In this document: one piece after another, positions 44,287 through 53,302 of the stretch
Numbering within the stretch: the first letter of the stretch is position 1
How the letters are laid out: each line of letters opens with the position of its first letter
Source: Bacteroidales bacterium
Lineage (GTDB): Bacteria; Bacteroidota; Bacteroidia; Bacteroidales; UBA10428
NCBI GenBank assembly: GCA_035299085.1
Contig: DATGXG010000045.1
Span: 186,001 to 250,000, forward strand
DNA length: 64,000 nt
Direction of reading: 5' to 3'
Program-made: the position numbers and the translations under genes
Notes under the pieces: model-generated
Database searches by the model: none
Told to the model about the DNA's origin: nothing
Seen by the model: only the letters and a program-made list of their open reading frames with translations

Positions 44287-45258
44287 ATGTCAAATCTTGT
44301 TTCTGTTATTATTGCCACTTATAATTCTGCTCCTTTTGTCATTGAAACGCTTGAGAGTGTTAAGAATCAATCCTGGAAAGAGCTTGAACTAATAATCACT
44401 GATGATTTCTCAACGGATAATACTATTGATCTCTGCGAATATTGGCTGAAAGAGAACCATAAAAGATTTGAAAGCTCTACCGTGCTCAGAATCGAGAGAA
44501 ATACCGGAATTGCAGCTAATGCCAATCGTGGTTTAAAAGTTGCCCATGGTGATTGGATTAAATTTTTAGGTGCTGACGATACACTAAAACCAAATTGTAT
44601 CGCGCAAAATATGGATTTCATCGCTCAGAACCCACAAATAAAAATACTTTTCTCGAAGCTTGAAGTGTATAAGGATAATTTTGAACCGGGAAATCTCCTT
44701 GAAACAACTCCAGGAATGCCTTATGAGAAGAACAGTATCTTGTTTCCCGGTAGGTCTGCTGATTCGCAATACAGAATGCTGCTTATAAGCGATCGAATAC
44801 ATTTTTCGCCATCTGTTTTTCTGCATCGCGAAACAATTTTTTCAGTTGGCTGTTTTGATGAAAGATTTCGTATTGTTGAAGATTATCCCTTATGGCTGAA
44901 TCTGACAAAAAAAGGAAATAAGCTGTATTTCATGGATAAGGTAACAGTGAATTATCGAAAACACATTAAAGCAGCTAATAATACAGGGTTAAAATTCATT
45001 ATAAATCCAAACTATTTCAAATTAGAAAGCTTTAGAAAAGTATATACCTACCCGTTTTTGCCATCTTCAGTAAAGTACCATCAGAAATTAAACTGGTATT
45101 TAAGCCAGATATTTAAGTATCCGGCAATTAACCGTGATACAAAACTCAACAGGTTACTCTATTCATTGTTAACAATTTACTTAAATCCATTTCGATATTA
45201 TTTCTGGTTTAAAAAACGGTTTAGTCGCGATGAAGCATTCACTGAACTTTTTACCTGA
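44287..45258 (+). CDS. Family 2 glycosyltransferase
   Basis: 323 residues with a GT-A fold: VSVIIATYNSAPFVIETLESVKNQ, ELIITDDFSTDNT, GIAANANRGLKVAHGDWIKFLGADD. The metal-binding DxD appears as GADD. The acceptor half contains FDERFRIVEDYPLWLNLTKKG, with the likely catalytic Asp in VEDYPLW. Donor sugar is unknown. It is cytoplasmic, extending the lipid-linked repeat unit. Confidence 0.88.
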   Translation: MSNLVSVIIATYNSAPFVIETLESVKNQSWKELELIITDDFSTDNTIDLCEYWLKENHKRFESSTVLRIERNTGIAANANRGLKVAHGDWIKFLGADDTLKPNCIAQNMDFIAQNPQIKILFSKLEVYKDNFEPGNLLETTPGMPYEKNSILFPGRSADSQYRMLLISDRIHFSPSVFLHRETIFSVGCFDERFRIVEDYPLWLNLTKKGNKLYFMDKVTVNYRKHIKAANNTGLKFIINPNYFKLESFRKVYTYPFLPSSVKYHQKLNWYLSQIFKYPAINRDTKLNRLLYSLLTIYLNPFRYYFWFKKRFSRDEAFTELFT

Positions 45259-45291
45259 ACAATATCTAACCGCTTAAAACACCTGAAAAGT

Positions 45292-46335
45292 ATGATACGT
45301 CTTTCTGTAATAATTCCCATGTATAATGTTGAAAATTATGTGGAAAGGTGTTTACGTAGTTTGGAGAATCAAAATATACCCGAAAGTCATTTTGAGATCA
45401 TCTGCATTAATGATGGGTCAAAGGACAACAGCCGTGAGGTAGTTATCAGGATGCAGCAAGAATTTAAGAACATTTATCTGATTGATCAACAAAACCAGGG
45501 AGTGTCAAGGGCAAGAAATAACGGTATTAAAAAAGCAGTCGGCAAATATGTTTTATTTATAGACCCTGATGACTATGTAAAGCAGGATTCACTTAATGAA
45601 TTATTGAGGATTACAGAAGAAAAGAATGCACAGGTTTCAATCAGCGGATTTTCAATTCTCAATCATGCCGGAAATCTGCAGAAAAATGTTGAATACAAGC
45701 AATTCTGTAATGTTCTTTACCCGGGAATTGAAGCCTATTTTCATGCAAGAGGAGACGGATGGAGTGATCCTGACAGAACATGGGGAATTTTATTTGAGAA
45801 AGATTTTATTATAAATAATGAGTTGTATTATCTTCCGGAAGTACCCTATCTGGAAGATGGCGAATATATTGCTCGTGTTATGAGTGTAGCTGAAAATTGC
45901 CTTTTCATTGATCAGGTATTTTATATTCGTACAACAAGGCATGGATCTGCTACAAACAGCAATCTGTTTTATTCAGATGCTGCAATTAATGGGTTTATTC
46001 TAGCAGCCACAAATCTTCAGAATTTTAAGAAGAAAACTATTAAAAACCAGGAACAAAAGGACTTTATCAACCAGCCGATCGTTAAATTCGTTATTCTTTC
46101 GATTGATTCTTCTATAAGATTATTTAGATTTAAAACATTTCTGAATACCTATTCAAAATTAAAAGCAAACGAATTTCGTAAACTTGATCTGAATGGTTGC
46201 AACCGCTATTACACCAGACTTGGAACCTTCTTCAACATATCAGGATATCTTCTGTACTCTTACTATATGGTCAAAAAACCGGTAGGGTCGATATGGAAGA
46301 CAATGAAAAAATTTCGCAGATTGATTACTGAATGA
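45292..46335 (+). CDS. Family 2 glycosyltransferase
   Basis: 347 residues. GT-A domain: 'LSVIIPMYNVENYVERCLRSLENQ', IICINDGSKDNS, 'NQGVSRARNNGIKKAVGKYVLFIDPDDYV' with the DxD motif as DPDD, and the acceptor-side 'LYYLPEVPYLEDGEYIARVMS'. The C-terminal part is basic and may contact the membrane. It overlaps the next glycosyltransferase gene by 4 bases. Confidence 0.9.
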   Translation: MIRLSVIIPMYNVENYVERCLRSLENQNIPESHFEIICINDGSKDNSREVVIRMQQEFKNIYLIDQQNQGVSRARNNGIKKAVGKYVLFIDPDDYVKQDSLNELLRITEEKNAQVSISGFSILNHAGNLQKNVEYKQFCNVLYPGIEAYFHARGDGWSDPDRTWGILFEKDFIINNELYYLPEVPYLEDGEYIARVMSVAENCLFIDQVFYIRTTRHGSATNSNLFYSDAAINGFILAATNLQNFKKKTIKNQEQKDFINQPIVKFVILSIDSSIRLFRFKTFLNTYSKLKANEFRKLDLNGCNRYYTRLGTFFNISGYLLYSYYMVKKPVGSIWKTMKKFRRLITE

Positions 46336-47477
46336 ATATCCTATTCTGCTATGGCAATTGGATGAATCCTCGTAACGGAGGTGTCCAAAAAGTTTCCGAT
46401 ACACTTGCAAGATATTTTGCAAATCATGGTCATTCCTTATACTATATCACATGGCAATATGAGGAAAATGACAACTATCATTTTCCTGCATTGACCTATC
46501 ATTTACCTGACAAGGCCATCTTATTTACAAAGGAAAACAAAGAATATTATCACTGGTTGTTATCCGAATTAAAAATCGATGTTCTTCTTAATCACGATGC
46601 ATCCAATTACAGAAACAGATTTTTCCTGGATACAGGAATTCATAAGGCAAAAAAAATATCTGTTTATCATACAGACCCACTGAACGGGTTAAACTCCGTA
46701 AGTGAGTTATCAAAAAGTTATGTGCTTCTGATCAATAGACATTTTCCTTCAATAATTCATTGGCTGAAAGTACAGAAGAAAAGATCTGAAATCAGTTATC
46801 TTTTGAAAAAAAGCCACAAATTAGTTGTTTTATCACAGGAATTTAAAAAACAAATAGGACATCAGCTTAAAATAAATTCAGTAAAGATTGAAGCAATTAA
46901 CAATCCCACCGTATATTCAGGAAATCACAGACCAGTTGTAAAGAAGAAGCAGTTGCTATTTGTTGCAAGAATGGAGCTCGCAGTTAAAAGGCCGGATAAA
47001 ATGTTATTGATATGGTCAAAACTGGAAAAAGATTTTAACGATTGGAAATTGATATTTCTTGGAGATGGTCCGGATAGAAAGACTATTGAGGAAATTGCTT
47101 CTTCGCTTTCTGTTAAAAATGTTGATTTTAAAGGCTTTGCTGACCCTATTCCCTACTATGAAGATTCGTCAATTATATGTATGACATCGGACTACGAAGG
47201 ATTTGGACTTGTATTGATCGAAGCTATGCAATTCGGGACTGTTCCCATAGCATTTAATAACTGGATTTCGCTTAAGGATATTATTGTTCATAATGAAACC
47301 GGCATCCTTGTGGAAACGCGAAACATAGATGATTACATTGTAAAACTTAAAGACTTAATGATAAACGAGGATAAAAGAAATCAAATATCCGTTGCGGCCA
47401 GGAGTTATGCCAAACGGTTTCATATTGATACTATTGGTTCACAATGGCTCAATCTCCTGAACCAATTGGAAAATTGA
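46332..47477 (+). CDS. Family 4 glycosyltransferase
   Basis: 381-residue GT-B enzyme. The N-terminal half has 'GGVQKVSDTLARYFANHGHSL'. The C-terminal half has LLFVARMELAVKRPDKM, 'WKLIFLGDGPDRKTIEEIASSL', VDFKGFADPIPYYEDSSI and the EX7E region 'SDYEGFGLVLIEAMQFGTVPIAF'. It is a retaining sugar transferase acting on the lipid-linked intermediate; donor is unknown. Confidence 0.9.
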   Translation: MNILFCYGNWMNPRNGGVQKVSDTLARYFANHGHSLYYITWQYEENDNYHFPALTYHLPDKAILFTKENKEYYHWLLSELKIDVLLNHDASNYRNRFFLDTGIHKAKKISVYHTDPLNGLNSVSELSKSYVLLINRHFPSIIHWLKVQKKRSEISYLLKKSHKLVVLSQEFKKQIGHQLKINSVKIEAINNPTVYSGNHRPVVKKKQLLFVARMELAVKRPDKMLLIWSKLEKDFNDWKLIFLGDGPDRKTIEEIASSLSVKNVDFKGFADPIPYYEDSSIICMTSDYEGFGLVLIEAMQFGTVPIAFNNWISLKDIIVHNETGILVETRNIDDYIVKLKDLMINEDKRNQISVAARSYAKRFHIDTIGSQWLNLLNQLEN

Positions 47478-47499
47478 AAACAACCAGAAGATTTGTATA

Positions 47500-48621
47500 A
47501 TGAATGAACTTAGGCAACATAACAACAAGAAAATACTACTTGTCTCAAATGCATTTTATCCTGAGATATCGCCGCGCAGTTACAGAGCTACTGAACTGGC
47601 AAAAGAATTCTGCAGGCAGGGACACTCTGTTGTGGTAATATCTAAATTCAGGGATTTTGATTACGCTGAATTTCTGGATAAGTTCCCAATATTGCTTAAG
47701 ATGTGGAGCAAACCAAAATTTCCGGCCATTCCTCAGTTTAAGTCAAAACCATTTTCACTGATAAGCCGGTTTCTCTCCCGAATTCTTTTACTGCTATTTG
47801 AATATCCGGGAATAGAAGATATGTTAAAGGTTAAGAAAAAGCTGAATGATGAGAACGGTTATGATTTAATGATATCCTTTGCAGTTCCATATCCGGTACA
47901 CTGGGGCGTAGCCTGGTCAAGGTCACGAAAACACCGGATTGCCGGAACCTGGGTAGCTGATTGCGGGGATCCTTATATGGGTGATGTCTTGGATTCTTTC
48001 AGAAAACCTTTCTATTTCAGTTTTTTTGAAAAGAATTTCTGTAAAAAGGCCGATATTATTACAATTCCCATTGAGAGCGCTAAACCAGCCTATTATAAGG
48101 AATTTCACGCTAAAATCAAGATAATTCCTCAGGGATTTGAGTTTAATCTCGATAATAGTCCAAAAGAATTACCAAAAAGTGATTGCATAAATTTCGCTTA
48201 TGCAGGTAGTTTCTTGCCAGGAGCCCGTGATCCCAAAAAATTTATGGAATGTTTGATACGGGTGAATCAAAGTTTTAAGTTTTACGTATTTACGAATAAA
48301 CCGGAAACATTAACCGAGTATGAAACTGCCCTTCAGAACAAGTTAATAATATCCGGATACATTCCCAGACATGAATTGATGAAAGTCTTGACCGGCATGA
48401 ATTTTCTGGTGAATTTTGACAATAATACCCTGTTAAACTCCCCGAGTAAATTAATTGACTATGCAATTGTTAAGCGACCCGTATTAAATGTTACAAATAA
48501 TTTTGATGAAGCTGATTTGTATCAGTTCATGAGAGGCGATTTCAGCCGTCAAATGGTTTTACCCGATCCGGAAATGTATCATATAAGTAATATTTCAAAA
48601 AGATTTTTAGAAGTGCTTTAA
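47500..48621 (+). CDS. GT-B glycosyltransferase, divergent family 4-like
   Basis: 373 residues. The N-terminal Rossmann-like half shows 'KKILLVSNAFYPEISPRSYRATELAKEFCRQGHSVVVI'. The C-terminal half has INFAYAGSFLPGARDPKKFMECL, LIISGYIPRHELMKVL and 'NNTLLNSPSKLIDYAIVKRPVLNV'. The canonical EX7E is not present; SPSKLIDY takes its place, as in other divergent GT-B enzymes. Activity is likely but the donor is unknown. Confidence 0.78.
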   Translation: MNELRQHNNKKILLVSNAFYPEISPRSYRATELAKEFCRQGHSVVVISKFRDFDYAEFLDKFPILLKMWSKPKFPAIPQFKSKPFSLISRFLSRILLLLFEYPGIEDMLKVKKKLNDENGYDLMISFAVPYPVHWGVAWSRSRKHRIAGTWVADCGDPYMGDVLDSFRKPFYFSFFEKNFCKKADIITIPIESAKPAYYKEFHAKIKIIPQGFEFNLDNSPKELPKSDCINFAYAGSFLPGARDPKKFMECLIRVNQSFKFYVFTNKPETLTEYETALQNKLIISGYIPRHELMKVLTGMNFLVNFDNNTLLNSPSKLIDYAIVKRPVLNVTNNFDEADLYQFMRGDFSRQMVLPDPEMYHISNISKRFLEVL

Positions 48622-48636
48622 AGGGAGAGAAATTAT

Positions 48637-49893
48637 ATGTTCAGCGATACTTCTCATAACTTCGTTTCCTATCCGTCCTCATCTCTTAAAGACTATTTAT
48701 TAATGTTTTTGTTATGGCCTTTTCTGGCCTTTCTTATTGCATTAAAAAACTATTCACAAAAGGAATCCAAAAAAATAGTATATATTTTTCTGATATATTA
48801 TGGATTAACTTTTGTTGTGGGGCATACCGGCAATGATGCAGAAAGATATGCGTGGAATCTGAAACATTATTCTGAAATGCAATTTTCTGCATTCTTTGAC
48901 ATTATCGGTGGAATGTATAATTCGCAGACTAATGTAGATATAGTTGAACCATTAATTTCTTTTTCCGTTTCACGATTTACATCCTTTTCTGGTCTGCTCT
49001 TTGCTGCATATGCTGCTTTGTTTGGATTCTTTTATATCAAATCAATCAATCTTATCCATAAGCGTTTCATAGAAAATCCAAATGACAATTCATTTATTCA
49101 TATGGCATTTTTCGTAATGATTTTGCCTATAACAGCAATAAATGGATTCAGGATGTGGACTGCATCATGGATTTTCTTTTACGGAGCATATCATGTAATT
49201 CTATATCGTGATATCAGGTATTTTATATTGAGTTTAATGGCATGCCTGGTGCATTTCAGTTTTCTTTCAGCCAATGCGATTCTGATCATTTATTTCTTGG
49301 TCCGGAACCGGAATGAAATATATTTTCCATTAGTAATTGCATCTTTCATTTTACCAAATTTACTTGCCCCGGTCTTTCAGTTCTTCTTCGGGAATTTGGG
49401 AGGTGCTTTGAAATCAAGAGCTAATATGTATTACAATGAATCAACTATTCTTGGTCGACAGGAAATGCAGCAGCAATTGGCCTGGTTTATGAAAATAGGT
49501 GAGGATCTGATTTTATATTATCTGGTTTTTGCGATAATAATTATTCAACTGTATAAAAAGTCGTTAAGAGAACAAATTGACAAAAATTTATACAGCTTTC
49601 TGCTGCTGTTTCTTGCTTTTGTAAATTTCGGTAAATCGATCCCTTCATTTGGTGGTAGGTTTCAGATTGTGTTTTTTATGTTTGCCACTTTGTACGTTTT
49701 TCTGTTTTTTCTTAAAATAGAGAACAAAAGACTGCATCTCATCACATGGGTTGGATTGTTTCCGATGCTGCTTTATTCAGCGATAGCCTTCAGGCAAGGA
49801 TCAGATAGCTTTAACGTTATGGCCTTAACGCCCGGTTTGGGTTTACCATTGCTTATTCCCGGCATATCAATAGCCGATCTTGTTTTTAACTAG
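48637..49893 (+). CDS. wzy: EpsG-family polysaccharide polymerase (Wzy-like)
   Basis: 418-residue membrane protein with about 10-12 helices. Hallmarks of the EpsG family are present: an early VVGHTGNDAERYAWNLKHY segment between helices, then 'EPLISFSVSRFTSFSGLLFAAYAALFG' and 'NGFRMWTASWIFFYGAYHVILYRDIRYFILSLMACLVHFSF' with the conserved Arg, Trp and His. It joins repeat units in the periplasm. It is the only polymerase candidate in the window. Confidence 0.88.
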   Translation: MFSDTSHNFVSYPSSSLKDYLLMFLLWPFLAFLIALKNYSQKESKKIVYIFLIYYGLTFVVGHTGNDAERYAWNLKHYSEMQFSAFFDIIGGMYNSQTNVDIVEPLISFSVSRFTSFSGLLFAAYAALFGFFYIKSINLIHKRFIENPNDNSFIHMAFFVMILPITAINGFRMWTASWIFFYGAYHVILYRDIRYFILSLMACLVHFSFLSANAILIIYFLVRNRNEIYFPLVIASFILPNLLAPVFQFFFGNLGGALKSRANMYYNESTILGRQEMQQQLAWFMKIGEDLILYYLVFAIIIIQLYKKSLREQIDKNLYSFLLLFLAFVNFGKSIPSFGGRFQIVFFMFATLYVFLFFLKIENKRLHLITWVGLFPMLLYSAIAFRQGSDSFNVMALTPGLGLPLLIPGISIADLVFN

Positions 49894-49908
49894 CAATTCA
49901 TTCGAATA

Positions 49909-51030
49909 ATGAATAAACAGTCAATTATAAAAAACCTGTCCAATATTTCAGGTTGGCGTACAAAAAGGAAACTGGTAATCATTGAATCAGACGATTGGGG
50001 CAGTATTCGAATGCCGTCATCGGTTGTTTTTGATAAATTAGTCTCAGGTGGTATAGACCTGTTATCAGGTGATGGCTTCCGTTTTAACAAATATGATTCT
50101 CTGGAAAGTTCTGAAGATTTAAACTGCCTATTTGATACATTGAATAATGTCAGGGATATCAGTGGAAGGCCGGCAGTTTTTACACCAGTTTCAGTAGTTG
50201 CAAATCCCGACTTCAGAAAGATAAAACAAGCCGACTTCAGGGAATATTTCTATGAGCCCTTTACTGAAACTTTAAAAAAGTATCCTGGTTGTGAAAATAC
50301 ATTTGCATTATGGAATCAAGGCATAAGCAACAGGTTATTCATGCCACAGTTCCATGGACGGGAGCATCTGAATGTTAAAGCCTGGCTAAGAGCATTACAG
50401 AACAAAAATAACAAGATACTGCTTGCATTTGAGAATGAAATGTGGGGCATTTCCACCGCACAGGATCCTCAAATAAGACTTGAAATTCAGGCAGCATTTG
50501 ATCATATCGATCCCACCGATGTTACCTATCATAAGCAAGTTATTACTACGGGACTTGATTTGTTTGAGAAAACATTCGGTTATAGGGCGAAATTCTTTGT
50601 GCCTCCTAACGGTCCATTTTCCAATGATCTTATTCCTACTTGTTATTCAGCGGGTATAAGGTATTTATCAACTCCTAAGATTCATTCTCAACCTAAAGAC
50701 TCTGGTGATAGCCGGAAAAGGCTGCATTGGATAGGTCAGAAAGATCGTTCCGGAATAATTTTTATTACACGAAATTGCTTTTTTGAACCCAGTATACCCG
50801 GTATTGATTGTGTTGATGCCTGTCTTTATGATATTTCAGTCGCCTTTAAATGGCATAAACCTGCAGTAATAAGTTCTCACAGAGTAAATTATACCGGCTC
50901 ACTGGATAAAAGGAACCGTGATAACGGTCTGAATAAATTGCAGATTCTGCTAAAAGAGATCGTTAAAAGATGGCCCGAAGTTGAGTTTCTTACATCGGAT
51001 GAGTTAGGAGATTTATTATCAGATAAATGA
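49909..51030 (+). CDS. Polysaccharide deacetylase-like protein, copy 1
   Basis: 373 residues. The start 'GWRTKRKLVIIESDDWGSIRMPS' holds the DD pair expected for metal binding in NodB-like carbohydrate esterases. MPQFHGREHLN supplies a likely His-rich site and AVISSHRVNYTGSLDKRNRDNGL a C-terminal His. The overall order (N-terminal DD, middle HGREH, late SHR) resembles a divergent polysaccharide (de)acetylase. No signal peptide, so it acts in the cytoplasm. The next gene is a tandem paralog. Confidence 0.7.
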   Translation: MNKQSIIKNLSNISGWRTKRKLVIIESDDWGSIRMPSSVVFDKLVSGGIDLLSGDGFRFNKYDSLESSEDLNCLFDTLNNVRDISGRPAVFTPVSVVANPDFRKIKQADFREYFYEPFTETLKKYPGCENTFALWNQGISNRLFMPQFHGREHLNVKAWLRALQNKNNKILLAFENEMWGISTAQDPQIRLEIQAAFDHIDPTDVTYHKQVITTGLDLFEKTFGYRAKFFVPPNGPFSNDLIPTCYSAGIRYLSTPKIHSQPKDSGDSRKRLHWIGQKDRSGIIFITRNCFFEPSIPGIDCVDACLYDISVAFKWHKPAVISSHRVNYTGSLDKRNRDNGLNKLQILLKEIVKRWPEVEFLTSDELGDLLSDK

Positions 51031-51031
51031 T

Positions 51032-52147
51032 ATGCCCAGATTTTTACAGAATATAACCAGGAACATTATGAATATACCTGGCTGGAGGACTAACCGAAAG
51101 CTCATTATCATTGAAAGTGATGATTGGGGCAGTATCAGAATGCCTTCCAAAGAGGTTTATAACAGATTCAATACACATGGATTTGAAATTTCAAAAAGTG
51201 AATATAACCGCCTGGATAGCCTTGAAAACAATGATGATTTGGAATCATTGTTCGAAGTCTTATCACGGTTTAACGATTTTAAGGGAAATCACCCGGTGAT
51301 AACCGCAAATGTAGTTGTCGGCAATCCTGATTTCAAAAAAATAAAAGAATCCGGTTTTACACAATATTTTGTTGAACCGGTTACAGAAACACTTAAGAGA
51401 TATAGTAACAGGAATAAAGTGGAATCGCTTTGGAAACAAGGTGATTATGCCGGAATATTTCATCCGCAGTTTCACGGGCGTGAACATGTAAACATTATCA
51501 GATGGATGAATGCTTTGAAAACCGGCACCAAGGAGATCATGTTTACATTTAATGAGAATACTACGTTTTCAGGAAACGGCGATTATAATTTTATGGAAGT
51601 ACTGGATTATAATTCCCCGGAAGACCTAACCCTGATGCAAAATAGTTTGAAGGAAGGACTTGCGATTTTTGAAAACATATTTTTGTTTAAATCAAAATCA
51701 TTTATTCCACCGTGTTATACATGGGGAAGTGAAATTGAAGAGACACTTCATTTAAACAGTGTCAGGTATATTCAAGGACTAGTTGTTCAATCGGTACCTA
51801 CCGGTTCTTTTGGAAATTATACCAAAAAATACCATTATCTTGGAGAAAAGAACCGTCATGGACAGTATTTTTTAATCCGAAATTGTTTCTTTGAGCCTTC
51901 CCTCTCCTCGTCCTCTGATCCTGTAGGAGATTGCATTGACCGGATCAGGATCGCATTTCGATGGAAAAAGCCTGCAATAATCTGCACTCACAGGATTAAT
52001 TTCATCGGATCACTTGATGAACAAAACAGAACCAGAAATCTTGCAAGGCTCAATGAACTGTTTAAAAGAATACTCATGCTATGGCCTGATGCGGAATTTA
52101 TCACATCGGATACATTGGGTGATATGATTGCTGAATCAAAACACTAA
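51032..52147 (+). CDS. Polysaccharide deacetylase-like protein, copy 2
   Basis: 371-residue paralog of the preceding protein, 1 base apart. It keeps 'GWRTNRKLIIIESDDWGSIRMPS', HPQFHGREHVN, RNCFFEPS and CTHRINFIGSLDEQNRTRNL, so both copies look catalytically equipped. It differs in the middle segment and in the loop 'SLSSSSDPVGD'. The pair may handle two acyl positions or form a heterodimer. Confidence 0.7.
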   Translation: MPRFLQNITRNIMNIPGWRTNRKLIIIESDDWGSIRMPSKEVYNRFNTHGFEISKSEYNRLDSLENNDDLESLFEVLSRFNDFKGNHPVITANVVVGNPDFKKIKESGFTQYFVEPVTETLKRYSNRNKVESLWKQGDYAGIFHPQFHGREHVNIIRWMNALKTGTKEIMFTFNENTTFSGNGDYNFMEVLDYNSPEDLTLMQNSLKEGLAIFENIFLFKSKSFIPPCYTWGSEIEETLHLNSVRYIQGLVVQSVPTGSFGNYTKKYHYLGEKNRHGQYFLIRNCFFEPSLSSSSDPVGDCIDRIRIAFRWKKPAIICTHRINFIGSLDEQNRTRNLARLNELFKRILMLWPDAEFITSDTLGDMIAESKH

Positions 52148-52161
52148 TTAGAGAAAGTTTT

Positions 52162-53301
52162 ATGGTACCAGGCTCTGAAATCAAAGTACTGATAACCGGA
52201 GATTTATGTCCGTTAAACCGGATAGAGGATTTAGCATTACAGAATAATTTCCAGGCTATTTTCAATGATTATATTGATGTGTTCAGAAATAATGATCTGA
52301 ATGTAACTGATCTGGAATGCCCTTTGACGTTAATTAAGGAAGGAAGATTAAAAACCGGACCACACCAGAAAGCAAATCCGCGATGTATTGAAATATTGAA
52401 ATACGCCGGTATTAATTTAGCTGCACTGGCCAATAACCATATTATGGACTATGGTTCAAAAGGAGCGGAAGAAACCATGAACCTTTGTCATAACAATGGA
52501 ATAGCTACAACAGGAGTGGGAGAAAATATTGCTGAAGCACGAAAAGCATATGAAATTACTATCAGGAATAAGAAATTAAGCATATTAAATATTGCGGATA
52601 ACGAATTTCTCACAGCCACTGATGGCAGCTACCAGGCAAACCCAATAGTTTTACCAACCATATATTATGATATTGTAAATGCAAAATCAGCCAGCGATTA
52701 TGTTATATTGATAATTCATGCAGGAAATGAATTCTACGAATTGCCGTCACCCAGAACAAAAGAATTATACCGGTTTTTGATAGATTCTGGCGCCGACGCC
52801 ATTATTTCAAATCATACTCACTGTTTTAGCGGATACGAGATCTATAAAGGAAAGCCCGTTTTTTATGGTCTAGGCAATTTTATTTATGATTGGCCAGGGA
52901 AACAAAATACCGACTGGAACAAAGGCTATGCAGTTAAACTTCTGCTCTCCGATTCGATAAGCTTCGAATTATTTCCTCTTAAGCAGGGGAATGAGATCCC
53001 GGGGGTGTTTCATTTAAATGACCAGGAAAAAAGCGCATTTTTAGAAGTTTTGGAATACAGAAACAGCATTATCGCTAATGATTCAAAACTCTCATCAGCT
53101 TTTTCAGAGTATATTCATAAAGTCACCCCTATGTACGATTCGTTTATAGAACCATATTTTGGAAAAATATATAATGCGCTTCGCCAGCGGCATTTTATTC
53201 CTAACCTCCTCAATAAAAGAAAGAGGTTGCTTCTTTTAAATTTAACCCGATGTGAGGCACATCGGGATGTTCTGTTGAAAATATTATCTAGAGATTTATA
53301 A
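52162..53301 (+). CDS. CapA/PgsA-family protein (metallophosphatase-like fold)
   Basis: 379 residues. Motifs follow the CapA family: VLITGDLCPLN, NVTDLECPLT, 'INLAALANNHIMDYGSKGAEETMNL', YVILIIHAGNEF and 'DAIISNHTHCFSGYEIYKGKPVFYGLGNFIYDW'. The family is known from poly-gamma-glutamate capsule synthesis, where its exact chemistry is unclear. No signal peptide or membrane anchor is visible, unlike Gram-positive CapA, so it is probably cytoplasmic. It precedes an amidotransferase and an ATP-grasp ligase, which suggests an amide or amino acid decoration. A perfect hairpin lies in its 3' end (53246-53266). Confidence 0.85.
   Translation: MVPGSEIKVLITGDLCPLNRIEDLALQNNFQAIFNDYIDVFRNNDLNVTDLECPLTLIKEGRLKTGPHQKANPRCIEILKYAGINLAALANNHIMDYGSKGAEETMNLCHNNGIATTGVGENIAEARKAYEITIRNKKLSILNIADNEFLTATDGSYQANPIVLPTIYYDIVNAKSASDYVILIIHAGNEFYELPSPRTKELYRFLIDSGADAIISNHTHCFSGYEIYKGKPVFYGLGNFIYDWPGKQNTDWNKGYAVKLLLSDSISFELFPLKQGNEIPGVFHLNDQEKSAFLEVLEYRNSIIANDSKLSSAFSEYIHKVTPMYDSFIEPYFGKIYNALRQRHFIPNLLNKRKRLLLLNLTRCEAHRDVLLKILSRDL
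53246..53266 (+). repeat. Perfect intragenic hairpin in the capA-like gene
   Basis: CCCGATGTG and CACATCGGG form a 9-bp stem around a 3-base loop, in an otherwise AT-rich stretch, 35 bases before the stop codon. It is coding (residues NLTRCEAHRD), and no T-run follows. Confidence 0.6.
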
Positions 53302-53302
53302 A

